DNA from: Pseudophaeobacter profundi
GTDB taxonomy: Bacteria > Pseudomonadota > Alphaproteobacteria > Rhodobacterales > Rhodobacteraceae
NCBI RefSeq assembly: GCF_029697505.1
Contig: NZ_JARJEF010000010.1
Location: forward strand, 100,216-164,215
DNA length: 64,000 nt
Direction of reading: 5' to 3'
Part shown: positions 16,972 through 24,718 of the stretch, in pieces
Position numbering within the stretch: position 1 is the first letter of the stretch
How the letters are laid out: every line of letters starts with the position of its first letter
Made by a program: the position numbers and the translations under genes
Notes under the pieces: model-generated
What the model was told of the DNA's origin: nothing
The model's database searches: none
Seen by the model: the letters and a program-made list of their open reading frames with translations, nothing else

Positions 16972-16987
16972 TGTCCCCGCGGGGACG
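16972..16987. repeat. parS-like palindrome, copy 5
   Basis: TGTCCCCGCGGGGACG matches the perfect palindrome in 15 of 16 positions. It lies between the divergent YceI-OmpA and caspase-like genes, about 1.4 kb beyond parB. It overlaps an ATG at 16971 that could be mistaken for the caspase gene start. Confidence 0.5.
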
Positions 16988-17006
16988 GGTTCGGAGTATT
17001 GGTGCA

Positions 17007-18530
17007 GTGAATTTCTTGTGGTCGCAGGGCCTGTTTAAACACCTGTTTTCCCTTTTTGCGGTTTTTGCTTTTTCCGCTGGCGTGACCTGGGCGCAAGAGA
17101 TCGAAAGGGAGCCGCGGCTGGCGCTGGTGGTTGGAAATGCCTTGTATGGGCAGGTTGCGCCGCTGGATAATCCGGTGAATGATGCTAACCTGATTGCCAA
17201 TACATTGAAAGATCTAGGTTTTACGGTGACGCTGGCAACCGACCTACGCCAAGTGGAGATGAAGCGGGCTATTGCCCAGTTCGGTCGTGATCTACGCGCC
17301 GCCGGCAGCGAGGCAACGGGGCTGTTTTACTATGCCGGTCACGGGGTGCAGAGCTTTGGCAACAATTATTTATTGCCAGTGGATGTGGCATTGGCGGATG
17401 CTGCTGATCTGGATTTGATGGCGGTCGAGGCCCAGTCAGTGCTGCGGCAGATGGGCTCTGCGCGCAATCGCACCAATTTGGTGATCCTGGATGCCTGCCG
17501 CAACAATCCCTTTGAAAATGTGGCCGATCTTGATGAAAGCGGGCTGGCGGAAATGAAGGCCCCAACCGGGACATTTCTGGCCTATGCCACTGCGCCTGGC
17601 AGTGTGGCGCTGGATGGGCAGCGCGGCAATAGCCCTTTTACCCAGGCTTTGGCACATGAAATTGTTGTTCCAGGCCAACCGGTTGAGCAGGCTTTCAAGG
17701 CGGTGCGCCGTACAGTGTTAGCACATAGCGGGGGCCAGCAAACGCCTTGGGATACCTCTTCGCTGGTCAGTGACTTCGTCTTTGTCGATTCTCCGGCTGC
17801 CCCGGTGCTTAGCCCGGCTGAAACAGAGGAATTGCAGCTTTGGCAGTCGGTGCGCGCGACGCGAGATCCGGTGCAGTTGATGCTGTTTTTGCGGGGCTAC
17901 CCCGAGGGGGCTTTTACAAACGAGGCCCGCGCCTTGCTCAGCGCGGTGATGGAAGAAGAGCTGGGCGGCGGATCATCCGCGCCTGTGCCGCCATCTGTGG
18001 AACCCGACACAGGCGAAACCGCTATGTTTACCGCTGCACAGCAAGATGGCTCTGTCACCGGGTATGAGGCCTATTTGCAAAGCTATCCTGATGGTACCTA
18101 TGCGGAAATCGCCCGCACTGAAATCGCTGCTCTCCAGGCCGGGCAGGCGCAGGACCCTGCCGGTGCAGAGCCGTCAGAAGAGGTGACAGCTGAAGTTGCT
18201 GAAACACCCGAGAGCACGCCGAAGCAAGCCGAAGCCGGGCCGGTGACATTCGTCAGCCCGCTGGTTTCGGATCTGGCGCAGATCAGTGGCCTCAGTCTGG
18301 CAGAGATCGTTGAGCAATCGCCAATGTTCCCCCCGATTGAGGGGCTGCCGGAAAGCTATTGGAAAACAGAGACCTGCAGCTCTTGCCATGAATGGACGCG
18401 CGACCGCCTTTGCACCCAGGCAAATACCTATCTGAGCCTCAATATGCAGCGATCCTTGAACAAGCAGCATCCCTTTGGCGGGGTGATGAAGCGCAGCCTG
18501 AAGTCCTGGGCGGCGGGGGGCTGCCAATAG
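17007..18530 (+). CDS. Caspase-like (peptidase C14) protein with C-terminal CxxCH motif
   Basis: This exported protein of 507 residues has a signal peptide (LFSLFAVFAFSAGVTWAQ) and a caspase-like domain at about 36-270 with the catalytic pair His112 (YYAGHGVQ) and Cys164 (LDACRNNPF). Residues 300-420 are low-complexity and contain tetrapeptide-like helical repeats (LMLFLRGYPEGAFTNEA and GYEAYLQSYPDGTYAEIA). The C-terminus has CSSCH (457-461), the form of a covalent haem attachment site, and two further Cys. I chose the GTG at 17007 because GGAG lies 10 bases upstream; the ATG at 16971 overlaps a parS-like palindrome and lacks a Shine-Dalgarno. The gene faces the TonB-like operon and both may belong to the T6SS island. 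The target is unknown. Confidence 0.8.
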   Translation: MNFLWSQGLFKHLFSLFAVFAFSAGVTWAQEIEREPRLALVVGNALYGQVAPLDNPVNDANLIANTLKDLGFTVTLATDLRQVEMKRAIAQFGRDLRAAGSEATGLFYYAGHGVQSFGNNYLLPVDVALADAADLDLMAVEAQSVLRQMGSARNRTNLVILDACRNNPFENVADLDESGLAEMKAPTGTFLAYATAPGSVALDGQRGNSPFTQALAHEIVVPGQPVEQAFKAVRRTVLAHSGGQQTPWDTSSLVSDFVFVDSPAAPVLSPAETEELQLWQSVRATRDPVQLMLFLRGYPEGAFTNEARALLSAVMEEELGGGSSAPVPPSVEPDTGETAMFTAAQQDGSVTGYEAYLQSYPDGTYAEIARTEIAALQAGQAQDPAGAEPSEEVTAEVAETPESTPKQAEAGPVTFVSPLVSDLAQISGLSLAEIVEQSPMFPPIEGLPESYWKTETCSSCHEWTRDRLCTQANTYLSLNMQRSLNKQHPFGGVMKRSLKSWAAGGCQ

Positions 18531-18554
18531 GGGGCGTGGGCTGAACGCGGCGCT

Positions 18555-20015
18555 TTAGCGCGGGGTGGTTTCAATCAGGAAATAGACCCATTCCCCTTTG
18601 AAATCAGTGTCTTGATTGCGTACCTCGGCAATTCTTTCGCGTAGGAAATCCAGATAGGGCGCGGCGGGTTCGTTTATGGGGCGTGGGGTTTGGTATAGCG
18701 GTGCAGAGGCTGCAAAGGCGACGGCGATTTCCTGCCCGTAGGGGGGGGCAATTGTGATTTGCAGGCCTGGCTCTTCCGGGGTTCTCGCCCCCACCCGCTG
18801 GGCGCTTTTTGCCGGTGCAAGCTGCAGCGGGGCTGCGCCGTTGGGGCTGAGGTGGATTACATCGCCCGCGGCATCAAAATAGTCCACGTAGATATAGGCT
18901 GGGTAATCCGGTGCTGTCAGTTCAAAGAACAACTGTTCGCCGCCTGAATAGGACAGCACCCGTGCCTGTGAATCTGTTCCCAGCAGCAATGGGTTGGTAA
19001 TCTGGTCGGTGCTTTGCGGCAGGCCAACAGTGGAAATACCGCTGAGCGCGCCACATTGCGGGCGCGGCAGCAATCGCATGTTGTCCTTGAGCGCGATATC
19101 ACGCCCCATCTGCGCCTGTAGCGCGGCAAGAACCGGTGCACGCAGGCCGGCTTCGGGCAGGTGACCGCGCAGCTCCAGGGTTGCGGTTTCGGGGTCAAAA
19201 GCAACCTGCAAACGGGCGCAGGGCACCGCGCTAAGCAGGGCTTCCAGGCCATCGCGTAGATTCGCGGATTGTGCCGCAAGATCCCCCGGTCTGGTGAAGC
19301 TATGAAAGGCGGCCAGAGAAACAGGATCGACCACGCCCATATCCTGCCCCTGAAAGGCCAGCGCAGCGGTGACCTGGGTGGCCTGTGGTGTGCTTTGCGT
19401 GAGCGCGAGCGCGGCTGGCGTGGCCTCGGGCAGGGGCTGTGCCGCCTGAGTGGGCGGCGTGACCGGGGCAGGGGGGCTATTGGCCTGTGTCGACGGAAGG
19501 GCAGCCGCGACGCTGGCAAGGTTGGTTCTGCGCGCAGGTTCCGCGCTGGCGACCTGGGCGGCGAGGGTATTTGGGCGCAGCTGAGCGATGGCGGCTGGCT
19601 GGGCCTGTGCTGGTTGTGGGCGGGCCTTTTGCGCGGGCAGCGGTTTGGCAGTGCTTGGGCGGCTTGGCGGCAGATCTGCGACCAGTGTTGTCGCCTGTGT
19701 TGCGGCTGAAATGGGCGCCTGTTGTTTTGTGCGGGTTGCCGTATTGGTCGGCCTCGCCCTTGTCTGGGGTAAGGCCCCGGCGCTAAGGTTGTCGCCTGTG
19801 GTGGCCAATTGTTTACCGAGGTCTGCAGCGGGGGCGCGTGGTTGTGCCTGGCTCCGCGTGATCTGTTGAGAGGCAAGCGTGAGGGCGCTTTCGGGGCCGG
19901 GTTTCTGCGGCACAGGCACCGGATTGAGAAACGGTAAAAGAACTGCAAAAACAGCAAGGTGAGCAATAACTGACGTCCCGAACGCCAGCGTCCATATGCC
20001 AATCCTTGGCGTCAT
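18555..20015 (-). CDS. TonB/TolA-like energy transducer with DUF4384-like C-terminus
   Basis: A single N-terminal membrane helix (about 8-30) is followed by 200 residues rich in Pro, Ala and Gln, which would span the periplasm as in TonB or TolA. From about 240 there is a folded part with a conserved Cys pair (ALLSAVPCARLQ and LPRPQCGAL). The end resembles DUF4384 (YIYVDYFDAAGDVIHLSPN). The gene follows ExbB-like and two ExbD-like genes with ATGA overlap, so it is the likely transducer of that motor. The C-terminus does not look like the TonB box-binding domain, so the partner is unlikely to be an ordinary siderophore receptor. PpkA, encoded further along, has a comparable C-terminus. Confidence 0.7.
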   Translation of the reverse strand: MTPRIGIWTLAFGTSVIAHLAVFAVLLPFLNPVPVPQKPGPESALTLASQQITRSQAQPRAPAADLGKQLATTGDNLSAGALPQTRARPTNTATRTKQQAPISAATQATTLVADLPPSRPSTAKPLPAQKARPQPAQAQPAAIAQLRPNTLAAQVASAEPARRTNLASVAAALPSTQANSPPAPVTPPTQAAQPLPEATPAALALTQSTPQATQVTAALAFQGQDMGVVDPVSLAAFHSFTRPGDLAAQSANLRDGLEALLSAVPCARLQVAFDPETATLELRGHLPEAGLRAPVLAALQAQMGRDIALKDNMRLLPRPQCGALSGISTVGLPQSTDQITNPLLLGTDSQARVLSYSGGEQLFFELTAPDYPAYIYVDYFDAAGDVIHLSPNGAAPLQLAPAKSAQRVGARTPEEPGLQITIAPPYGQEIAVAFAASAPLYQTPRPINEPAAPYLDFLRERIAEVRNQDTDFKGEWVYFLIETTPR

Positions 20016-20431
20016 TTTCCTACCCCTGCGCTGGCCTCTGGTGTGACCACAAGCACCACATCTACGAACCCCAGAGCTTCGGCCAGGGAGACATGCGGCA
20101 GAACATGGCGCAGATCTGCGTCGCGGTGGGCATTGATACGCAGACGGAGTGCCGGGTCTTTGGTCAGCGCTTCGGCCAGCGCAGCGGAAATTTCTGATTT
20201 GGGCAGGGCATCGCCATCCAGCGCCAGCCCGCCGTTTTGCGAGATTGCCAGAGTGATGCCGCCCGTCGGCATATCCCGCCCGGTTTGCGCCTGTGGTGGT
20301 GTGACCTCAAAGGGGGCGGTTGCGTCCATTCGCCCGATCAGCATGAAAAAGACCAGCAGGAAAAATACCACGTCGATCAGGGCGATGATGGTTTCAGTGG
20401 GGGCGGTTCGGCGGTTCTGTTTCAGTTTCAC
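20012..20431 (-). CDS. exbD: ExbD/TolR-type biopolymer transport protein
   Basis: The 139-residue product has one membrane helix with the key acidic residue (IIALIDVVFFLLVFFMLI, about 15-32) and a periplasmic domain ending in LAEALGFVDVVLVVTPE. ExbD proteins work with an ExbB proton channel to couple proton-motive force to a periplasmic transducer. It overlaps both neighbours by ATGA (20012-20015 and 20428-20431), which points to tight co-translation. It is the second of two ExbD copies. Confidence 0.88.
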   Translation of the reverse strand: MKLKQNRRTAPTETIIALIDVVFFLLVFFMLIGRMDATAPFEVTPPQAQTGRDMPTGGITLAISQNGGLALDGDALPKSEISAALAEALTKDPALRLRINAHRDADLRHVLPHVSLAEALGFVDVVLVVTPEASAGVGK

Positions 20432-20838
20432 GGCCGGGCCTCCAATTGCAGAACCCGCATGTTTTTCACCCCGGCGCTGGCTGCCCGATCCATCAGAGAA
20501 ATCAGCGCCTGGGTTGGTGCCGCGCCGGAGGGCAGGATCATCAGCTGCGTCTGTGGGTCCAGGGCAAGGCTGCGGCGCAAAAGTTGATCCAGGGTTTCGC
20601 TGGACAGCGCCTGGGCGCGCAGGTGCGGCGTACCAGTGGCATCCAGTCGGATCATCAGCCTCTGTTGCGCCGAACTGTCCGAATTGACCGCGTCATCTGT
20701 GGGGCGCAGCGCCGGGATCATATCCAGGTTGAGATAGCTAGAGGTCACCATGAAAAATACCAATAGAATCAACATCACATCGATCATCGGCACCAGAGAG
20801 ATCAGGGCTTGGGGGCGCGGGCGTCTTGCTAGCTGCAT
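20428..20838 (-). CDS. exbD: ExbD/TolR-type biopolymer transport protein
   Basis: The 136-residue product has the ExbD membrane helix with its conserved Asp (ISLVPMIDVMLILLVFFMVT) and a short periplasmic domain. It differs strongly from the second copy downstream, so the two are not a recent duplication and may form a mixed rotor. The start is 30 bases after the ExbB-like stop codon. Confidence 0.88.
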   Translation of the reverse strand: MQLARRPRPQALISLVPMIDVMLILLVFFMVTSSYLNLDMIPALRPTDDAVNSDSSAQQRLMIRLDATGTPHLRAQALSSETLDQLLRRSLALDPQTQLMILPSGAAPTQALISLMDRAASAGVKNMRVLQLEARP

Positions 20839-20868
20839 GGCGGCCTCTGTCGGGGGATGCAGCGCGCG

Positions 20869-21486
20869 TTACTGGCCATGATCTGCCAACATCAGCTGAC
20901 CAACTGCGCTTTCGATCATTTGCGATGCCCGGTCGATACGCGCGGCAAAAAGACCGGCGGCAATTGCTGCCGGGATGGCCACCACCAGCCCGGCAGCGGT
21001 GGTCAGCAGCGCCTGCCAGATGCCACCTGCCAGAACCGAAGCATCGGCAGCCCCCTGGGCCAGCTCTAGCTCTTGGAACGACTGGATCATGCCCAGCACT
21101 GTTCCCAACAGCCCAAGCAGGGGGGCGACCATGGCGATCAGCTCTAGCAAGCGGATGAGCCCATTCATCCGCTGGACCTCTTCGTTGCCGCGGCGTTCCA
21201 GTTCTGCAATCAGGACGGGCCCCTTCAGACCGTTTTGCAGGGCTTCCATCGCATAGCGGAGCACCCGGTCTGCCGGCGCCTTGTCTGCGACGATATCGCC
21301 CTGGGCACCCGGCCTGTCGCCGCTTTGCCAGCGGGCGATGGCGGCGGTGCGTTGTGCGGTTCCAGAGGTCACCGGCCAGAGCTGCGCCAGCTTCACCGCA
21401 ATCACGGTCAGCGAGAGCAGAGAGGTTGCGGCCAGCAGGACAATCACCGGCCCGCCATTTGTGAGAATCTGTAGCAGAAAACCCAT
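20869..21486 (-). CDS. exbB: MotA/TolQ/ExbB-type proton channel subunit
   Basis: The 205-residue product has the three helices of the family. The central signature is LIAMVAPLLGLLGTVLGMI, followed by the third helix ALLTTAAGLVVAIPAAIAAG. The start at 21486 has GGTGA 8 bases upstream and follows the stop of the preceding gene directly. A longer reading that begins at 21573 would run back into that gene. With the two ExbD genes and the TonB-like gene it forms a complete proton-driven module next to the T6SS genes. Confidence 0.9.
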   Translation of the reverse strand: MGFLLQILTNGGPVIVLLAATSLLSLTVIAVKLAQLWPVTSGTAQRTAAIARWQSGDRPGAQGDIVADKAPADRVLRYAMEALQNGLKGPVLIAELERRGNEEVQRMNGLIRLLELIAMVAPLLGLLGTVLGMIQSFQELELAQGAADASVLAGGIWQALLTTAAGLVVAIPAAIAAGLFAARIDRASQMIESAVGQLMLADHGQ

Positions 21487-21488
21487 GG

Positions 21489-21947
21489 CTATTTCACCAG
21501 TTTGGCGGTGCTGCGAGAGGCTAGATCCAGCAGCGGGAAGCAATCCATTTCCGCTTCGTTCTGCGGCTGGCAAGAGGTGATGTCATGTAGCAAAAGCTCG
21601 GAAATATTGCTGCAGGCGATTTCGGGAATTTCAAAGAGTTTCAACGTGGTGCGCTGCACCGGCAGGGGGGCCGCATCCACTGAGAGCAGCCGGTCGATGA
21701 TGCCGGCCCCATTCAGAATGGCCAGGGACATTTCAAAGCCTGCAAAGCTCTTGCCGGTCTGGTTGCGAAACAGAAAAAAGGCGCGGCAACCGCCCCCCTC
21801 GATCTCTTCCATTTTGTTCAGTTCGACCAGCAGCGACCCGTCGGCAGAACTGGCGGTTTCGCTAAGCGCCTGCACCGGCAGTAGCGCCAGCAGCGCCAGC
21901 GCAGCACCGCGGGTAATCAGGGGGAAAGAAGGGCAGGGTAGGGGCAT
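21489..21947 (-). CDS. Unknown exported protein of the ExbB operon
   Basis: The 152-residue product has a signal peptide (ITRGAALALLALLPVQALS) and a small soluble domain with four Cys in the mature part (GGCRAFF, IACSNIS, TSCQPQNE, MDCFPL), which could form two disulphides. GGAG lies 6 bases before the ATG. No lipobox is visible, so it is not an obvious TssJ lipoprotein. It sits between an unknown gene and exbB. I do not recognise the family; the place suggests a periplasmic partner of the ExbBD-TonB-like module. Confidence 0.7.
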   Translation of the reverse strand: MPLPCPSFPLITRGAALALLALLPVQALSETASSADGSLLVELNKMEEIEGGGCRAFFLFRNQTGKSFAGFEMSLAILNGAGIIDRLLSVDAAPLPVQRTTLKLFEIPEIACSNISELLLHDITSCQPQNEAEMDCFPLLDLASRSTAKLVK

Positions 21948-22012
21948 CGCGGTCTCCAGTGGGTTTGAAACAGGGTTTGCAAGGGGCGGCGGAATTTGAC
22001 GGCGACGCCGAA

Positions 22013-22861
22013 TTATACCAGCGAGGTCAGGGCTTTTTCGATCTTGTCCATGGCATCGCGGGCACCGTCCAGGTCGCGTTGCTTCAATAGTTTGGCGGCT
22101 TTGTGGATGGCGCGGGTAAGCCGGTCGCGTGCGGGGCCTGGGGCGCGCGCAACATCCGCCTGCAGGCTCTGGACCCGTTTAACCTGCGCCCCGAGCGAGC
22201 GCGTATCTGTGGCGCGTTGACCGCGTTTGAGCGTGGTTTCTTCGTCCTCGCGGTCTTTGCCAAGGGCGGCGATGGCGCGTTCACTGACAAGGATCAGCAC
22301 CTCTGCCTCTTGCAGCCGCCCGGCATTGATCAGGGTCACCGATTTTGCCAGCGCGCGGTTAAGCTTCAGTTCCAAGGGGCCGGGGGCCAGGGCGATTCGT
22401 GGCTGCAGCCGTTTCATCCGCTGTTTCAGCGGCAGCACCGCCTTTGGATCAACTTCGGGGGCGTCAATATCGCTACTATCGGCCGAACGAGGCGTGGTCT
22501 CGCTGGCGACTTCTGGCTTTAGGCTGTCCAGAATATTGCCGCCATCGTCAAGGAACAGGACGTTCACCTTGGGGCGGTTGTTCTTGAGGAACCGTTTGAG
22601 CTGCAACAGGATTCTTGCCGAAGTCTGCTCGCAGATCATTTCCATCTGATCGCCCTTAACAACATAGGTCCCCCAGAGCATGGGAGTCTTGCCACCGGCC
22701 TTTTTCAGGGGCGCGCGCAGGGCTTCGGGTTTGTTGCCGGGCTGGATCATCAGAAGGGCATCTTTGGTGTCATCCAGACAGAAGCCAAAACTGGTCCGTC
22801 GCTTGGTGCCCTCGCGTACCATCGCCCTTATTTCGTCACCGGTAACACGGTCAGCACACAT
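22013..22861 (-). CDS. Unknown protein, first gene of the ExbB operon
   Basis: The product has 282 residues and no clear signal peptide or membrane helix. The first 110 residues form a probable globular domain (GFCLDDTKDALLMIQPGNKPEAL, CEQTSARILLQLKRFLKN). The rest is helical with two similar segments of 50 residues or so (ALAPGPLELKLNRALAKSV and VARAPGPARDRLTRAIHKAA), which points to an internal duplication. I chose ATG at 22861; GTG codons just upstream are possible. It is divergent from tssA across 180 bases and could be a T6SS accessory protein. Function not recognised. Confidence 0.65.
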   Translation of the reverse strand: MCADRVTGDEIRAMVREGTKRRTSFGFCLDDTKDALLMIQPGNKPEALRAPLKKAGGKTPMLWGTYVVKGDQMEMICEQTSARILLQLKRFLKNNRPKVNVLFLDDGGNILDSLKPEVASETTPRSADSSDIDAPEVDPKAVLPLKQRMKRLQPRIALAPGPLELKLNRALAKSVTLINAGRLQEAEVLILVSERAIAALGKDREDEETTLKRGQRATDTRSLGAQVKRVQSLQADVARAPGPARDRLTRAIHKAAKLLKQRDLDGARDAMDKIEKALTSLV

Positions 22862-23011
22862 CACCACCACTCACAAAAAGGTGTAAAAACAATTGACTTT
22901 AAGATGGCGATAAGGCTCACTCAACGTCAAGTTATTGTTTTGTAAGTGGCGCGCCTGGAGGCTGCCGCATCTCTGTATGTCCATATGGTATGTGGTTTTT
23001 TCTGATCGCGC

Positions 23012-23035
23012 TTGACCTGGTTTTTGGGGGGTCAA
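23012..23035. promoter_or_regulatory. TTGACC/GGTCAA inverted repeat over the tssA ribosome-binding site
   Basis: TTGACC (23012-23017) and GGTCAA (23030-23035) face each other with 12 bases between, and the second arm overlaps the GGGGGG tract that serves as Shine-Dalgarno (8 bases before the tssA ATG). It could be an operator or a leader hairpin that hides the ribosome-binding site. With 6-bp arms, chance is not excluded. Confidence 0.35.
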
Positions 23036-23039
23036 CTGT

Positions 23040-24095
23040 ATGGATCTGGCTGTTTTGTTACAGCCCAAAGGGGAAGACGCCCCCAGCGGGGATAATCTTG
23101 AATATGATCCGGCCTTCACAGAGATGGCGCTTGCCGCGCAGCCTGGTGAAGAGACTGTGGTCGGTGATGAGCGTGTCGATGCAACCGACCCGGATTATGC
23201 AACCGTAGAGGAAAACGCGCTGGATGTTTTGGCGCGCAGCCATGATTTGCGGGCGGCGGTATTCTTGGCAGATGCGGTGCTGCAACGCGATGGGCTGGTT
23301 GGCTTTGCCGAGTGCATCAGTTTTATCCGTGGTTGCCTGGAACAATTCTGGCCGAGCTGTCACCCAGAGTTGGACGAAGATGACGGCGACCCGATCATGC
23401 GGATCAATGCGGTGCAGGATCTGTGCGGGCAGCCTGATGGGATGGGGGGGCCATCGCCCGTATTTCGCTCGTTGCGACGCTGCGCGTTAAGCGACAGTCG
23501 CGGCTTTGGTCGCTTTACCCTGCGCGATATTGAAATTGCCGAAGGGTTGCTGGCCGCACCCAACAGCATGGATACAGTTCCGGATCGGGCCACCATCGGG
23601 GCGGCCTTTCAGGACAGCGACAGTGCCGGAATTGCAGAACGCCTTGTTGCTGTCGAACAGGCCGAGCAAGACATCCGGGCGATTTCGGCGGTGTTTGACG
23701 TTCAGACGCCTGGGCAGGGCCCCGAATTGGACCCGCTGATTAAACTGCTGCGCCAGATCAGCAAACGGCTGCGCGACTATGGTGACCTTAAAGATGCCCC
23801 GGCGACAGAGGCGAGCGATGAGGCGGCTGATGACGCAGAGGGTGCGGAGGCGGCTGTTGCACCGGGGCGCAGTGCTGCGGTGCCTGGTGCAATCAATTCT
23901 CCTACTGATGTGGCGAATACGCTGGATCGCATTATTGCCTATTACCAGCGGGAAGAACCCTCTAGCCCGCTGCCCTTGTTGCTGGAACGTGCCAAGCGCC
24001 TGGTGGGGGCTGATTTCCTTACCATTGTGAATGACATGGCGCCGCGTGGTCTGGAAAATGTGCAGCTGATCGGCGGCCTGGAGGATGACGATTGA
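23040..24095 (+). CDS. tssA: T6SS protein TssA (ImpA)
   Basis: The 351-residue product has the ImpA N-terminal domain (PSGDNLEYDPAFTEM, SHDLRAAVFLADAVLQRDGL, FWPSCHPELDEDDGDP), a linker rich in Ala and Asp (about 265-300), and a short C-terminal helical domain (REEPSSPLPLLLERAKRLV). TssA organises baseplate and sheath assembly. It is the first gene of the plus-strand T6SS block, so the main promoter should lie in the 180 bases before it. The C-terminal domain is of the short type. Confidence 0.93.
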   Translation: MDLAVLLQPKGEDAPSGDNLEYDPAFTEMALAAQPGEETVVGDERVDATDPDYATVEENALDVLARSHDLRAAVFLADAVLQRDGLVGFAECISFIRGCLEQFWPSCHPELDEDDGDPIMRINAVQDLCGQPDGMGGPSPVFRSLRRCALSDSRGFGRFTLRDIEIAEGLLAAPNSMDTVPDRATIGAAFQDSDSAGIAERLVAVEQAEQDIRAISAVFDVQTPGQGPELDPLIKLLRQISKRLRDYGDLKDAPATEASDEAADDAEGAEAAVAPGRSAAVPGAINSPTDVANTLDRIIAYYQREEPSSPLPLLLERAKRLVGADFLTIVNDMAPRGLENVQLIGGLEDDD

Positions 24096-24190
24096 CAAAA
24101 TCGAGGGGGATGCAAGTACCCAAGCCGCGCAAAAGAGGTGTTTTTGCCAAGGGTCCTTGTCAAGTTTGATGACGAGTTAAGGAGAGCTAG

Positions 24191-24709
24191 ATGGCTGGAA
24201 GTTCACAAAAGTTTATTGCCCGCAATCGGGCGCCACGGGTGCAGATCGAATATGATGTGGAACTGTATGGCGCTGAAAAGAAGGTCCAGCTGCCCTTTGT
24301 GATGGGGGTTTTGGCGGATCTCACCGGCAAGTCCGAGGTCGAGCAACCCGCCGTTGCGGATCGCAAGTTTCTGGAAATAGACGTTGATAACTTTGACAGC
24401 CGGATGAAATCCATGGCACCGCGCGCCGCCTTTACGGTGCCCAATACCCTGACGGGTGAAGGCAATATGGCGGTCGATATCACCTTTGAAAGCATGGATG
24501 ATTTCAAGCCCGCAGCTATCGCGGCGAAGGTGGCGCCGCTGAAAGAGTTGCTGGAGGCGCGCAGTCAGCTGAGCAATCTGATGACCTATATGGATGGCAA
24601 AACCGGGGCCGAAGATCTGATCACCAAGATCATCCAGGACCCCAGCCTGCTGAAGACCCTTGCAGCGCAGCCCAAACCCGGCGGTGACGCCGATGGCGAC
24701 ACGGAATAG
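24191..24709 (+). CDS. tssB: T6SS sheath small subunit TssB (VipA)
   Basis: The 172-residue product has typical TssB features: SSQKFIARNRAPRVQIEYDV, VQLPFVMGVLADLTG, FLEIDVDNFDSRM and LLEARSQLSNLMTYMDGK. TssB and TssC together polymerise into the contractile sheath. AAGGAG precedes the ATG. The first 150 or so residues are nearly the same as the N-terminus of the large fusion protein at 34737-38192, also at DNA level, which points to a duplication within the cluster. Confidence 0.96.
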   Translation: MAGSSQKFIARNRAPRVQIEYDVELYGAEKKVQLPFVMGVLADLTGKSEVEQPAVADRKFLEIDVDNFDSRMKSMAPRAAFTVPNTLTGEGNMAVDITFESMDDFKPAAIAAKVAPLKELLEARSQLSNLMTYMDGKTGAEDLITKIIQDPSLLKTLAAQPKPGGDADGDTE

Positions 24710-24718
24710 GAGGTAGAC

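Noticed and set aside
16971-17006. ATG at 16971 as start of the caspase-like gene
   Set aside because: It lies in a parS-like palindrome and has no Shine-Dalgarno; the GTG at 17007 gives a normal signal peptide.
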